Notes: generated from the letters alone by a model not told the origin. DNA of 64,000 bases from Candidatus Wolfebacteria bacterium GW2011_GWE2_44_13 (GCA_001000675.1 LCHW01000001.1:496809-560808); one strand, 5' to 3'. Counted from the stretch's first letter, positions 36,062-44,879 are shown. Translations and numbers: made by a program.

Positions 36062-36298
36062 TTATTGTTGAGCGAAAGGATTCTCATATCCTTCATACGG
36101 ACTGACCTTTACATCAAACGGATTTGTTTTTTCAACTGTATCGGAAATCGATGTATTAATCGCTTCCACAACCGGCGGTATATATTGCTCCTGTTCCGGC
36201 ACGCTTTCTTTTTTTACCCTCATTGCATAATATACTCCCCCCAGAATCACAAGCACCGCAATAGCACCCAACAGTATGTTCCTCTGTTTTGTATTCAT
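36062..36298 (-). CDS. Small single-pass membrane protein
   Basis: 78 aa. One N-terminal helix (about 9-26, ILLGAIAVLVILGGVYYAM) and a short acidic outer tail. It lies 19 bp upstream of the Cys-repeat gene in the same direction, so the two may be made together. Function unknown. Confidence 0.65.
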   Translation of the reverse strand: MNTKQRNILLGAIAVLVILGGVYYAMRVKKESVPEQEQYIPPVVEAINTSISDTVEKTNPFDVKVSPYEGYENPFAQQ

Positions 36299-36386
36299 AG
36301 ATAAAGCATTAGATTATTATGGTTACTCCATTCAGTATACTCCTAAAATCACCTCAACACACAGAAAAGTTATCCACAGGAGATAT

Positions 36387-36764
36387 TTATTCTTCCGTTT
36401 TACGTAACTCAAGACATGCCGAATTAATACAAAACCGCTTTCCTCCTTTTTCACTCGGTCCATCATTAAACACATGCCCTAAATGCGCTCCACATGTTTT
36501 ACAGACAACTTCTGTGCGTTGCATGCCTCCTGCCGTATCTTCTTTTAGTATGACATGCTCTAAATTTACTGGCTCAGTAAAGCTTGGCCATCCTGTTCCA
36601 GAATCAAATTTTGTGTCCGAAGAAAAAAGTTCTGTTCCGCAAATAGTGCATGTGTAGACGCCTTTTTCATGTGCATCCCAATACTTTCCTGTAAACGGAG
36701 CTTCTGTTCCTTTTTCTCGTGCAATGCGACGCACTTCTGGTTCTAATTCTTCATCTTTCTTCAT
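36387..36764 (-). CDS. msrB: Peptide methionine-R-sulfoxide reductase MsrB
   Basis: 125 aa. It reduces the R form of methionine sulfoxide. Zinc Cys pairs CTIC and CKTC, TGWPSF, and the catalytic Cys in KRFCINSACLEL are all present. It starts 2 bp after the msrA stop, an operon with likely coupling. Confidence 0.96.
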   Translation of the reverse strand: MKKDEELEPEVRRIAREKGTEAPFTGKYWDAHEKGVYTCTICGTELFSSDTKFDSGTGWPSFTEPVNLEHVILKEDTAGGMQRTEVVCKTCGAHLGHVFNDGPSEKGGKRFCINSACLELRKTEE

Positions 36765-36766
36765 CC

Positions 36767-37324
36767 TTATTTTGTATGTGATGTAAGCAGTGCGGCAAAC
36801 TGCTTTTGTAATTTTTCTAGCTTTTGATCGATAATTGCTTGACAGTAGGGAGCGTCTTTATGTTTTTCATAATAGCGCTGATGATAATCTTCTGCTTCGT
36901 AAAATTCTGTAAACGGTTTTATTTCAGTAATAATAGGATCTGAAAACGAATCCTGAACACTAGTAATATATTCTCTCGCCTGTCGTTCTTGCGCTTCGCT
37001 TGTGTAGAGAATAATGGAACGATACTGTGTCCCCACATCATTCCCTTGCCTGTTAAGCGTCGTTGGGTCATGCGTTGCAAAAAACACCGTAAGTAGATCG
37101 TTCACCGTAATTATACTTGGATTGAACTCTATCTTTGTCACCTCTGCATGCCCTGTTTCGCCCGAGCTTACGACATCGTAGGTTGGGTTGTGTGTAGTAC
37201 CCCCAGCGTAGCCTGGTGTCGCAGAAACGATGCCTTTCAAATTCGCGAATATCGCTTCCGTGCACCAAAAGCATCCGCCTCCAAATACAATTGTTTCACT
37301 TTTTTCTTTTATGATTTTGTCCAT
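36767..37324 (-). CDS. msrA: Peptide methionine-S-sulfoxide reductase MsrA
   Basis: 185 aa. Catalytic GGGCFWC near residue 20, GYAGG, HAEVTKIEF, and DYHQRYYEK are present. It reduces the S form of methionine sulfoxide. Together with MsrB and hemerythrin it points to exposure to oxygen. Confidence 0.96.
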   Translation of the reverse strand: MDKIIKEKSETIVFGGGCFWCTEAIFANLKGIVSATPGYAGGTTHNPTYDVVSSGETGHAEVTKIEFNPSIITVNDLLTVFFATHDPTTLNRQGNDVGTQYRSIILYTSEAQERQAREYITSVQDSFSDPIITEIKPFTEFYEAEDYHQRYYEKHKDAPYCQAIIDQKLEKLQKQFAALLTSHTK

Positions 37325-37350
37325 AGTGTGTATTACTTTACTTATGCAAT

Positions 37351-37380
37351 AAAAAAGTCACTATGCAGTGACCTTTTTAT
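37351..37380 (-). terminator. Intrinsic terminator
   Basis: AAAAAAGTCACTATGCAGTGACC with TTTTTT on the minus strand. It ends the response-regulator gene, whose stop codon it touches. Confidence 0.85.
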
Positions 37381-37757
37381 TAGCTCATCTTTAATTCTTT
37401 TTTAACTGCACGCACAACATCCTCGAGTGTCCAATTTGCCTTCATCAAAAAATAAGAGAAATCGAGTGGCGCTTTGTGTCTTACTATTTCATCATCAGGG
37501 TTAAGATTGGATAAGATAACGACAGGGACTGTCTTGCCCCATGCATCTTGCCGTAATTCATTGATCATAGTAATGCCATCCATAATGGGCATCACAATAT
37601 CAGCTAAGATTAAGTCTGGATGATCCATGAACGCTCGCTCAAGACCCTTCTTTCCATTCTCTGCCGTAGTCACCGAGAACCCTTCCTGCGAAAACTTTTC
37701 CAGAAGCACATTCGCCTCTGCCTTATCGTCTTCTACAATTAAGATTTTTTTATCCAT
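37380..37757 (-). CDS. Stand-alone response regulator (REC only)
   Basis: 125 aa from ATG 37757. Acidic pair LIVEDDKAE, phospho-acceptor in LILADIVMPIMDG (near residue 52), Ser in VVILSNLNPDDE, and Lys in LMKANW. No output domain and no kinase nearby, so the partner may be the kinase at 21519 or lie elsewhere. TATACT (37767-37772) lies 9 nt before the start. Confidence 0.92.
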   Translation of the reverse strand: MDKKILIVEDDKAEANVLLEKFSQEGFSVTTAENGKKGLERAFMDHPDLILADIVMPIMDGITMINELRQDAWGKTVPVVILSNLNPDDEIVRHKAPLDFSYFLMKANWTLEDVVRAVKKELKMS

Positions 37758-37871
37758 ATTACCTATAGTATACCACACAATATTGTTATTTTATATATAA
37801 TTTGACATATATCCACCTTTGTGACACTCTGTTTTTAGAACCTACCATACCCGAAAGGAGCTATAAGTATC

Positions 37872-38369
37872 ATGACGAAGAAGGTGCTAAAGGACGTGCA
37901 ACAAGGCGACCCTGTTATTCGTGTCAGCCACGGCTTCACGTATAGTCAACTCTTCCGCAATAATGGCACTGTCACCGCAGTTACCGCGTCAGTCATCACC
38001 TGCGAAATAGCCGTCGACGTACCCCGTACAATGGAGTTTGATGCTCGCACGGGTATCAATGTGCTGGGTGCTAATTTCGGATGGATTGAGCTCCCTTGCG
38101 ACACTAGTGAAGGCGCCCGCCTTACGCGCAATGCTATCGTTCCCCTACTCAATGCAGCGGAGCGTGCGTTTGTCAGTGGCAGCCCGCAAGAGCACACTCG
38201 TATCCAACAGAAACTGGTCGACGGCATCTACGGCATGACGCGTATTCGCCCTACCGAGGGTCCGCTGTATGAGCGCATGCGGTTACTCGAATCCCTCTTT
38301 GCTAAAAAGGGCTACCTGGGTGCTGCCGATGATCTTCCGGATATCTACCTCGATTACATGACTCCTTAA
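37872..38369 (+). CDS. Hypothetical GC-rich protein
   Basis: 165 aa, not recognised. AAAGGAG lies about 10 nt before the ATG; TTGACA upstream (37801-37806) has only a weak -10. The N-terminal half looks beta-rich (VTAVTASVITCEIAVDV), the C-terminal half helical (LTRNAIVPLLNAAERAF; YERMRLLESLFAKKG). No signal peptide. A strong terminator follows. It belongs to the GC-rich orphan class. Confidence 0.7.
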   Translation: MTKKVLKDVQQGDPVIRVSHGFTYSQLFRNNGTVTAVTASVITCEIAVDVPRTMEFDARTGINVLGANFGWIELPCDTSEGARLTRNAIVPLLNAAERAFVSGSPQEHTRIQQKLVDGIYGMTRIRPTEGPLYERMRLLESLFAKKGYLGAADDLPDIYLDYMTP

Positions 38370-38378
38370 CCCTTTCGC

Positions 38379-38401
38379 GACCCTCTTCGGAGGGTCATTT
38401 T
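38379..38401 (+). terminator. Intrinsic terminator
   Basis: GACCCTC-TTCG-GAGGGTC followed by ATTTTTAT. Confidence 0.9.
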
Positions 38402-38417
38402 TATCCCCCACTATTAT

Positions 38418-38446
38418 TTGCACAAACCGCACAAACATACTATTCT
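38418..38446 (+). promoter_or_regulatory. Promoter of the small acidic gene, near-leaderless
   Basis: TTGCAC (38418-38423), 17-nt spacer, TATTCT (38441-38446); the ATG at 38456 is 9 nt further. Confidence 0.6.
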
Positions 38447-38455
38447 ATACGCATT

Positions 38456-38674
38456 ATGGAAAACACAACACAACAAACCCCCGAGGGATGGCATGCTGAA
38501 GCATGGGAAGCATTCAATGCAAAGATGAAGACGATGTCAAAAGAAGAGCTTATTAAGGCATTTGAGGATCTCGATCTCGTATTCGAAGAGCCGGAAGAGC
38601 TTACTGCTGAAGATGTCATCTCTATTGCCGATGTCTTGTCCGAAGAAGATGTGCGCGCATATTTCAAAATATAA
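38456..38674 (+). CDS. Small acidic protein
   Basis: 72 aa, strongly acidic and helical (MSKEELIKAFEDL; LSEEDVRAYFKI). No known family. A broken relative lies at 52098-52228, which supports this being a real gene family. Small acidic proteins of this kind may regulate a partner or mimic DNA; there is no direct evidence here. Confidence 0.75.
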   Translation: MENTTQQTPEGWHAEAWEAFNAKMKTMSKEELIKAFEDLDLVFEEPEELTAEDVISIADVLSEEDVRAYFKI

Positions 38675-38682
38675 CGTTATAT

Positions 38683-38711
38683 AAAATACCCCCGAAATTC
38701 GGGGGTATTTT
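38683..38711 (+). terminator. Intrinsic terminator
   Basis: AAAATACCCCCG-AAATT-CGGGGGTATTTT after the small acidic gene. Confidence 0.92.
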
Positions 38712-38788
38712 ATAGTGGCTATGAACACGAATATGGAAAGCTTAGCTTGTCATTCCCGCGGATGCGGGAATCCAGAATTTTCTATATT

Positions 38789-39187
38789 TTATTCAGTCGT
38801 TACTCCATCGAATTCTGCTTCGTTTGCCATTGCATCCTCCTTGGTCGTTCGCACAATGCCATCCTTGTGATGTGCTGGGGAATAGATCGTGTACAGCTTT
38901 AATGCTTCTGTTTCTGATGTATTGATAATATTATGCTCTGCTCCTGCTGGCACAATGATTACTGAACCATCAGTAAGTGCGTATTCATTACCATCAATAA
39001 TACATTTACCACTCCCCTGTTCAAATCGGAAAAACTGATCATTTTCTTCGTGCACTTCCATCCCAATATCTTCGTTTGGCTTAAGACTCATCAATACGAG
39101 CTGACAATGCTTTCCCGTATAGAGAACTCTTCTAAAATTTTCATTCTCTACCGTTTCTTTTTCGATATTTGCATTAAATCCTTTCAT
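38789..39187 (-). CDS. Cupin-domain protein
   Basis: 132 aa from ATG 39187. A single cupin barrel: motif 1 with metal-ligand pattern in MEVHEENDQFFRFEQGSG (His, Glu) and motif 2 in IIVPAGAEHNIIN (His). Small cupins may be isomerases, dioxygenases or binding proteins. A 15-bp perfect hairpin (39214-39246) precedes it in the leader. Confidence 0.9.
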   Translation of the reverse strand: MKGFNANIEKETVENENFRRVLYTGKHCQLVLMSLKPNEDIGMEVHEENDQFFRFEQGSGKCIIDGNEYALTDGSVIIVPAGAEHNIINTSETEALKLYTIYSPAHHKDGIVRTTKEDAMANEAEFDGVTTE

Positions 39188-39213
39188 GGTTTTTATGTAG
39201 TTAGTTTTTATAG

Positions 39214-39246
39214 CATACAACGCATCTTAAAAAGATGCGTTGTATG
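39214..39246 (-). promoter_or_regulatory. Long perfect hairpin before the cupin gene
   Basis: CATACAACGCATCTT pairs perfectly with AAGATGCGTTGTATG around an AAA loop. No clear T-run follows on the minus strand. It is either the terminator of the 39261 gene or an element in the cupin leader. Confidence 0.55.
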
Positions 39247-39260
39247 TAAATCGTATTCTT

Positions 39261-39680
39261 TTATTTGCCCTTTTTCGCTACTTTCTTAACCGCTTTTTTA
39301 ACTACTGCCTTAACATTCTTTACGCTCTTTACGGCATCCTTTTTTGTTGCTTTTGCAGAGCTATTGATCGTTTTCCAGTGCTTTTTAAGATCCTTTGCCA
39401 AATCGATGATTTCTTCTGCGCTTGCCTTTCGTCCTTTTGCATAGGTTGCGGCAACGGAATCGATGATTTCAGCATATACTGGCTCGCTGATTTCTTTTGC
39501 CATTTCAAGCTTTTCTACCACATCACCTTTCATCTTAATTGCCCATGCTTTTGCATGCTTTTGATTCTTTGCTCCCTTTGGTCCAAAGAAGAAATATGCA
39601 GTTGCTGCTAAACCAGCAAGTCCTGCTCCAACGGCTGCCATCTTCACCCCACTTCCTGCGTTCTTTTTTGCTTTTTTCAT
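39261..39680 (-). CDS. Lys-rich protein with N-terminal hydrophobic segment
   Basis: 139 aa. Residues about 12-32 are hydrophobic (MAAVGAGLAGLAATAYFFFG). The middle part is helical (KLEMAKEISEPVYAEIID), and the last 30 residues are basic, rich in K, A and V with histone-H1-like repeats (KAVVKKAVKKVAKKGK). It may link DNA or RNA to the membrane. It is not recognised. The 39708 gene is 27 bp upstream, in the same direction. Confidence 0.7.
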   Translation of the reverse strand: MKKAKKNAGSGVKMAAVGAGLAGLAATAYFFFGPKGAKNQKHAKAWAIKMKGDVVEKLEMAKEISEPVYAEIIDSVAATYAKGRKASAEEIIDLAKDLKKHWKTINSSAKATKKDAVKSVKNVKAVVKKAVKKVAKKGK

Positions 39681-39707
39681 TGTTGTAAATTATTTATTAT
39701 TTTTTTA

Positions 39708-39974
39708 TTATGTGTCCTTTTTTGTTGCTTTCTTTTTCCTTCGTGCTGGAGGGAAAAACATTCGAAACACCAAATTGTCTTCTAGACGCTCTCGTAATTC
39801 TTCAACAAATTCTTGCGAATCCGTAAAGCATTCTTTGAGTGTCTCTGAGAGCATATAGAGATTTTTTCCTGCCTTGATGAGATAAACCACAAGGACAGAA
39901 AGTAGAATCGCTAATACGACCGTTGCCACAGATGCAATAAAGAAAAAGATATCTGCTTTTATTAATGATTCCAT
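39708..39974 (-). CDS. Small membrane protein
   Basis: 88 aa from ATG 39974. One long hydrophobic segment (about 9-31, IASVATVVLAILLSVLVVYL), then a charged helix (YMLSETLKECFTDSQEFVEE) and a basic end (PPARRKKKATKKD). Probably co-transcribed with the Lys-rich gene downstream. Unknown function. Confidence 0.65.
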   Translation of the reverse strand: MESLIKADIFFFIASVATVVLAILLSVLVVYLIKAGKNLYMLSETLKECFTDSQEFVEELRERLEDNLVFRMFFPPARRKKKATKKDT

Positions 39975-40050
39975 AGTTCTATTATACCACGCCCCTGTAA
40001 AAAACGTAAAGCAATCCCATTTATGCCATCCCCGAGCAGCCATTGCATTT

Positions 40051-40116
40051 TGTCATTCCCGCGTAGGCGGGAATCCATCCCCATAATACTGGATCCCCGC
40101 CTACGCGGGGATGACA
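40051..40116. repeat. 66-bp REP-like repeat, copy A
   Basis: It begins TGTCATTCCCGCG and ends CGCGGGGATGACA, with GGATCCCCGCC inside. Copy B at 41106-41171 is nearly identical and in the same orientation; the META-domain gene lies between them. Confidence 0.85.
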
Positions 40117-40147
40117 TGTACACAGCAATGATTAATTGGAAATCGCA

Positions 40148-41065
40148 TTATCTAAATATCACCGATCCGGTGTCATACGGCAACTCCAAAATTAACTCAC
40201 CTTTTGAGGTAAACAAGTAGCTTTGCGCTTCACTAAGCATTTTTGAAAAATCCCCTTCTTGCGAATTTTCGCAGTACATGAGCGTAGACATCATCCGCGT
40301 GAATGCTATTTTATTTCCGTCTACTGCATATTCACCTCCGACACCATTACAATCGGTTGATGCAGAAAATCTCTTCCCATCTGTAAACGTAAGTACAAAC
40401 TTTTTATTCGCGCGCGGTATTATTTCTGTGTCGTTATTATATATCGTGCGCTCCCATGTCCACGGCTTCATAGTAAGCGTCATTCGTGCTGGGTCTGCTT
40501 CTCCTTCAAAATTTTGCGCTACTTCTCCAAATTGCATCGTTGCTGTATCGAGCAAGAGCCATATACTTTTTCCAACCGATGGTTGCGTTGTAAAACTTTC
40601 TCCGCTCTTTCTCTCCGCATAATTTACTACCACAATAGTTCCCTTCCCCATACTTGTTGATTGCGGAGCAATGCGATCGCCTAACAATACGCCATGCGAT
40701 CCAATAGGCCCGTTTGCCGTGTCCAGTCGCGCAACCACATAAAAGAACGTACCGCTTCCGCCCATTTCTTGCGTTACTAAAAATACACTATCTTCTCTTC
40801 CGTCGCCGTTAAAATCATGACGCACTTCGTTACCAAAATAGCGCGTAATTACTTTAGTCGCCGACCTTGGAGCTGCTTCGACTTCTGAAACTCCATTCAC
40901 AAGCGTTACGCTCGTCCCATTAATTATATATATTCCATCGTGTTCTCCTATTTGCGTTCGGCTTTCGCTATTCTCAATGCTATCTGTTACGTTGCGCGTG
41001 TATATCCCAAATCCAAGTGCTAATACCGCAAGAACTGCCGCGATGATTATTGCTATTTTTTTCAT
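40148..41065 (-). CDS. Anchored META-domain protein
   Basis: 305 aa. An N-terminal helix (1-23) anchors or exports it. Residues about 75-180 hold an FG-GAP-like stretch (DFNGDGREDSVFLVT). Residues about 200-305 form a META/HslJ domain (FVLTFTDGKRFSASTDCNGVGGEY, MSTLMYCENSQEGDF, the conserved CNG and C). HslJ-type proteins link to heat and novobiocin resistance in E. coli; the role here is unknown. Flanked by direct 66-bp repeats. Confidence 0.85.
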   Translation of the reverse strand: MKKIAIIIAAVLAVLALGFGIYTRNVTDSIENSESRTQIGEHDGIYIINGTSVTLVNGVSEVEAAPRSATKVITRYFGNEVRHDFNGDGREDSVFLVTQEMGGSGTFFYVVARLDTANGPIGSHGVLLGDRIAPQSTSMGKGTIVVVNYAERKSGESFTTQPSVGKSIWLLLDTATMQFGEVAQNFEGEADPARMTLTMKPWTWERTIYNNDTEIIPRANKKFVLTFTDGKRFSASTDCNGVGGEYAVDGNKIAFTRMMSTLMYCENSQEGDFSKMLSEAQSYLFTSKGELILELPYDTGSVIFR

Positions 41066-41105
41066 AGTTTTATTATACCTTATTTTAATTATCTATAGCA
41101 TAGCT

Positions 41106-41171
41106 TGTCATTCCCGCGAAAGCGGGAATCCATCCCCATACTACTGGATCCCCGCCTACGCGGGGATGACA
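41106..41171. repeat. 66-bp REP-like repeat, copy B
   Basis: Differs from copy A at 40051-40116 at only a few positions (GCGAAAGC against GCGTAGGC at the left loop; TACTACT against TAATACT). Confidence 0.85.
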
Positions 41172-41184
41172 GAAGGTGAACAAT

Positions 41185-41211
41185 AAAAATAGCCCGCTTT
41201 GGGGCTATTTT
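41185..41211 (-). terminator. Intrinsic terminator
   Basis: AAAAATAGCCC-GCTTT-GGGGCTATTTT after the SPFH gene (stop at 41220). Confidence 0.85.
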
Positions 41212-41219
41212 ATATCTAC

Positions 41220-41966
41220 TTATTTCTTAGCAAATCCTTCAAGTGCCTTAAGTACTTCCATTGGAACCATATACACAACGGTATTTGATTGATCCGAAGA
41301 CATATCGTTTATCGACTGCAATGTTCGTAAGTGCAACGCACCAGGGATTGCGCTCAATGCTTCTGCTGCCTTTGCGATGTTTTGAGAAGCTGCGAGTTCT
41401 CCTTCTGAATTAATAATAACGGCTCGCTTTTCACGTTCTGCTTCTGCCTGCTTGCCGATTGTTCGTTCCATTTCTGGTGGCAAGCTTACGTCCTTTAACT
41501 CAACATTATTCACTTTAAGTCCCCATGCGTCTGTTTCAATATCAACAATTTCTCGAATTCTGTCTGCAATTTTATCCCGGCTTGAAAGCAATTCGTCTAA
41601 GGTAACTTCTCCGACAATATTGCGCATTGTTGTTTGTGCATATTGCGAAATGGCATAGCGAAAATCTTCTACTTCGATGATTGCCTTTGGTGCGTCGCTT
41701 ACCTTGTAATAAATAACTGCGTTTACGCGCACCGACACGTTATCTCGGGTAATTGCGTTTTGATCGGGCACATCTACTGCCTTTACGCGTACGTCTACTT
41801 TTTGATACCCCTGAATAATAGGGAGTACTATTCTCCATCCTGGCTCCATTATTGAGGTAAACTTTCCAAACGTAAATTTAATACCTTTTTCGTATTGATT
41901 AATCTGACGAATACTTCCGATGATTATAAGGATAACGACAATGGCTAGAAATTGAACAAGGGGCAT
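41220..41966 (-). CDS. SPFH/stomatin-like protein (slipin)
   Basis: 248 aa. An N-terminal membrane helix (1-20) is followed by an SPFH domain (INQYEKGIKFTFGKF, PGWRIVLPIIQGYQKVDVR, ITRDNVSVRVNAVIYYKV) and a coiled-coil region (EMERTIGKQAEAEREKR), ending in LSAIPGALHLRTLQ. It organises membrane microdomains. Slipins are often next to a NfeD partner; none is seen here. Confidence 0.94.
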   Translation of the reverse strand: MPLVQFLAIVVILIIIGSIRQINQYEKGIKFTFGKFTSIMEPGWRIVLPIIQGYQKVDVRVKAVDVPDQNAITRDNVSVRVNAVIYYKVSDAPKAIIEVEDFRYAISQYAQTTMRNIVGEVTLDELLSSRDKIADRIREIVDIETDAWGLKVNNVELKDVSLPPEMERTIGKQAEAEREKRAVIINSEGELAASQNIAKAAEALSAIPGALHLRTLQSINDMSSDQSNTVVYMVPMEVLKALEGFAKK

Positions 41967-42028
41967 AGGTGTAAGTTATTAGTGATTATTATCTATCATA
42001 CTGCAGTCGCCGTGGGATAACAAATGGG

Positions 42029-42673
42029 TTATCGTTTGAGCCGCTTATCCAAAAGATATAGCGCAATGCCTACAATAAGCAACCACGAGAGCCCAAGGGT
42101 AAGGAATGTTATCCATCCGACGTTAATAAAGGCTTCGCCTCCATATACGGCAATATAGACAAAGGGCAATTCTGCAACAAGCGTTATGCACATATATTTC
42201 CAAAAACTATAGTGCAGTGTGCCAAACACATATCCTGTTTCCGATGGCGTTGCCAAGCGAAACAAAAACGCAACAGAAATATCTATTTTTTCAGACAGTG
42301 TTTCCATCCATTTTTCCAAGTTTCTCTTTGGCGCAATCTTTTGCACCACTGGATATCCCAAAAAGTAACCAATACTATACGAAATTCCTCCGCCTAACAC
42401 CCAACCTGTTAATAACAGCAACGCTGTTGTTTCCGTACCCCACACTACTATTGCTAGTGGCACAAGTGGTACGCTTGAAAATGGACTTAGCAATGCGCTC
42501 ATTGCTGCGAACCCTACGAATACCAATGGGCCCAGTACAGAATGTGCATGTGCATAGGCATCCAGCTTATCGGTTACACGAAAAAATACATCCTGAAAAA
42601 TTGCCGATGAGGCAAACAGGATAAATATAAATAGTAGTAATGCACCTACAATAAAAATCTGCTTCTTATGCAT
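42029..42673 (-). CDS. VTT/TVP38-type membrane protein
   Basis: 214 aa, about six membrane segments. VTT/SNARE-assoc domain marks: PLVFVGFAAMSALLSPFSSVPL and GGGISYSIGYFLGYPVVQK. Members act in lipid transport or scrambling. It is one of two DedA-superfamily genes here; the other starts at 43472. Confidence 0.88.
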   Translation of the reverse strand: MHKKQIFIVGALLLFIFILFASSAIFQDVFFRVTDKLDAYAHAHSVLGPLVFVGFAAMSALLSPFSSVPLVPLAIVVWGTETTALLLLTGWVLGGGISYSIGYFLGYPVVQKIAPKRNLEKWMETLSEKIDISVAFLFRLATPSETGYVFGTLHYSFWKYMCITLVAELPFVYIAVYGGEAFINVGWITFLTLGLSWLLIVGIALYLLDKRLKR

Positions 42674-42758
42674 AACACGCTTATGATGTAATTAACGCCG
42701 ATCCAGTCTTTACCTCCTTAGTATATCCCACTTCCTTTTCTTGGTATATCTGCGACTT

Positions 42759-43472
42759 TTAATCGCTTAAGTCCTCTTTTTTGAATGTTTCCTGAATATC
42801 TTCGTACGTCACCTGTTCAGGCAATTCTTTTACCGTCTTTGGTTCTCGCTTGTACCGAATATATTCAATACCCATCGGAATAAACGATGCCAATACAATT
42901 CCAATCACAATGTATTCAAAATTTTCTTTTACAAACGGAAGTCCTCCGAAGAAATAGCCAATACTCGTAAAACTCGTCACCCAAACGAATGCACCCGCAA
43001 CGTTGTACATAAAAAATGTACCGTAATGCATTTTCCCTATTCCAGCCACAAAGGGCGCAAACGTTCTAATGATAGGCAAGAAGCGTGCAATAATAACCGT
43101 CTTCCCTCCGTGCTTTTCATAAAACTCTCGCGTCTTTTCTAAGTATTCTTTTTTAAAAAATCGCGCATTATCTTTGTAAAATACTTTCGGTCCCACATGG
43201 TGCCCAATCCAATAGTTCACCGTATCGCCTAAAATAGCCGCTGCGATCATAATACTGTATGCAACCCCTATTTTAAGAAACCCCCCTCCTGCAAGCACGC
43301 CCACGGCAAAAAGCAACGAATCCCCTGGGAGAATCGGCGCAATAACCAGACCTGTTTCCGCGAAAAGCACAAGGAATATAATCGCGTACGCCCACGCGCC
43401 AAAAAGCGCAATGACGCTTTCTAGATATATATCAACATGCAAAATAAAATCGATAATTTCCATTTCCTTCAA
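42759..43472 (-). CDS. DedA-family membrane protein
   Basis: 237 aa. The start is TTG 43472, preceded by GAGG with about 8 nt spacing; the inner ATG at 43463 has AAGGA too close to it. DedA motifs: FAETGLVIAPILPGDSLLFAVG, GDTVNYWIGHHVGPKVF, GGKTVIIARFLPIIRTFAPFVAGIG. A phospholipid or undecaprenyl-phosphate flippase by family. Confidence 0.93.
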   Translation of the reverse strand: MKEMEIIDFILHVDIYLESVIALFGAWAYAIIFLVLFAETGLVIAPILPGDSLLFAVGVLAGGGFLKIGVAYSIMIAAAILGDTVNYWIGHHVGPKVFYKDNARFFKKEYLEKTREFYEKHGGKTVIIARFLPIIRTFAPFVAGIGKMHYGTFFMYNVAGAFVWVTSFTSIGYFFGGLPFVKENFEYIVIGIVLASFIPMGIEYIRYKREPKTVKELPEQVTYEDIQETFKKEDLSD

Positions 43473-43543
43473 TCGGTTACTCCTCTTAGTTGTTCAATAG
43501 TAGCAAATTCTTACCCATTATGTAACTATCGCACGATTCTTTT

Positions 43544-43635
43544 TGTCATTCCCAAACTCAGGTCCCCGCGTCCGCGAGGATAAACTCCGGCGGGAATCCA
43601 TAACATGCTAGATTCCCGCCTTCGCGGGAATGACA
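43544..43635. repeat. REP-like dispersed element
   Basis: TGTCATTCCC ... GCGGGAATGACA, with TAGATTCCCGCC inside, in the gap before the DedA promoter. Confidence 0.75.
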
Positions 43636-43658
43636 CGCATTGCGTCTTCGTACTAATA

Positions 43659-43686
43659 AAAAATACGCTCCCATGAACGTATTTTT
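43659..43686 (-). terminator. Intrinsic terminator
   Basis: AAAAATACG and CGTATTTTT around a CTCCCATGAA loop, after the LiaF-like gene. Confidence 0.75.
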
Positions 43687-43693
43687 ACTTCCT

Positions 43694-44182
43694 TTAATTA
43701 ACAATCTCCACCCCTCCCAATATTGCAGCTCCTTTGATGCGAAGCGTTACCTCGTCTCCCTTCTCTGTATTCGATTCGTATCCGCCTATAATTGAAGTTC
43801 CTTGCATAACTACCTTCCATGTTTTTGGCACGATTATTTTAATGCCCGACAAAATTGCCGAAATTTCAAGCTCGATTTCTTTCCCCTCCGGTTGCGCTTC
43901 ACGCAAATCGAGTTCTCCGCCTGACAAGATCATAACAACCTTTCCACCGGTAAAGTTTTCCGCATGAATAGCTCGATTAAAAGAGCTTAATACGACGGTT
44001 TCGTTTAGTGTGTCTTCTCGTGAAATCGTTTTTTTATCCCAATTACTTTTTCTTTTCTTTCCTACAAGAAGCGAAATTCCCCAAAATACCAAAAGGAATG
44101 CAAAGATGAGTTTAAACAAAAATGTTCCCAAGAAAATGCTTAACCCTATTACGATAAGGACGAGTCCAAAAAATATATTCAT
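43694..44182 (-). CDS. LiaF-like membrane protein (DUF2154 type)
   Basis: 162 aa. Two N-terminal membrane segments (about 3-40, FFGLVLIVIGLSIFLGTF) and a C-terminal beta-rich domain with repeats around GGKVVMILSGGELDLREA and SAILSGIKIIVPKTW, as in the C-terminal part of LiaF/VraT-type cell-wall stress proteins. It may sense envelope stress. Confidence 0.82.
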   Translation of the reverse strand: MNIFFGLVLIVIGLSIFLGTFLFKLIFAFLLVFWGISLLVGKKRKSNWDKKTISREDTLNETVVLSSFNRAIHAENFTGGKVVMILSGGELDLREAQPEGKEIELEISAILSGIKIIVPKTWKVVMQGTSIIGGYESNTEKGDEVTLRIKGAAILGGVEIVN

Positions 44183-44234
44183 TCGTTTATTTGTATTATG
44201 TCTGTTGTTTCTATTAGAGAATAAGGATCGGATG

Positions 44235-44879
44235 TTATTCTTTTATCTCAACCAATACTTCATTGCGTACCATCCATGGCGGAGTCCACGGTGCATTGTA
44301 CCCCGCATATGCAACACTTCCTTGCGCCACAACTCCATCGCGCGTAAGTGATACAGACAACTTCTCTTGCATACGCTTAATTCGTGCATCTGAACGATAC
44401 CACGAAAATTCCATTACTGCATATTGCTTAGTAGGCATCATTACAATTTTTACTCGCGAGTCATCGGGGGTTGGCAATGTTTCAAGTGTATAAGAGCGCG
44501 GCATACCAAACGAAATAGTCTGCACATCCCCTTCGGTTGTCGCCACCACAGGCGCAGTCATCGCAATATTCTCCCCTTCTTTAGTTTCTGTTTCTTTTTG
44601 TGCGACTACGGGCGCGGTCATCGCAATTCTTTCTTTCTTCGTATTTCCACCAAAAATATATCCCGCTACGATACTAAACCCACTCTCCAATGATTCCCCA
44701 TACGGTCCTGTTACCGTTGTTTGCGCCACAATATGCGATGGATATTCGCGTATTTCGTAATCATCCATTTTTTTTATCACCGTATAATCTGCCTGCTCAA
44801 CGTGAGAACCAAAAAATCCCCAGACAGACCAAAGCGCGATAATACCAACAGCACCCCAAGCGATGTATGTATAGTTCAT
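44235..44879 (-). CDS. SOUL-family heme-binding-like protein
   Basis: 214 aa from ATG 44879. An N-terminal membrane helix (about 5-24) is followed by a SOUL domain: YEIREYPSHIVAQTTV, IAMTAPVVAQ (seen twice), FGMPRSYTLETLPTP, and VMMPTKQYAVMEFSW. SOUL proteins bind heme; the ligand cannot be confirmed. The stretch with IAMTAPVV is duplicated over a 25-residue interval, an insertion compared with the usual single motif. Confidence 0.9.
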   Translation of the reverse strand: MNYTYIAWGAVGIIALWSVWGFFGSHVEQADYTVIKKMDDYEIREYPSHIVAQTTVTGPYGESLESGFSIVAGYIFGGNTKKERIAMTAPVVAQKETETKEGENIAMTAPVVATTEGDVQTISFGMPRSYTLETLPTPDDSRVKIVMMPTKQYAVMEFSWYRSDARIKRMQEKLSVSLTRDGVVAQGSVAYAGYNAPWTPPWMVRNEVLVEIKE

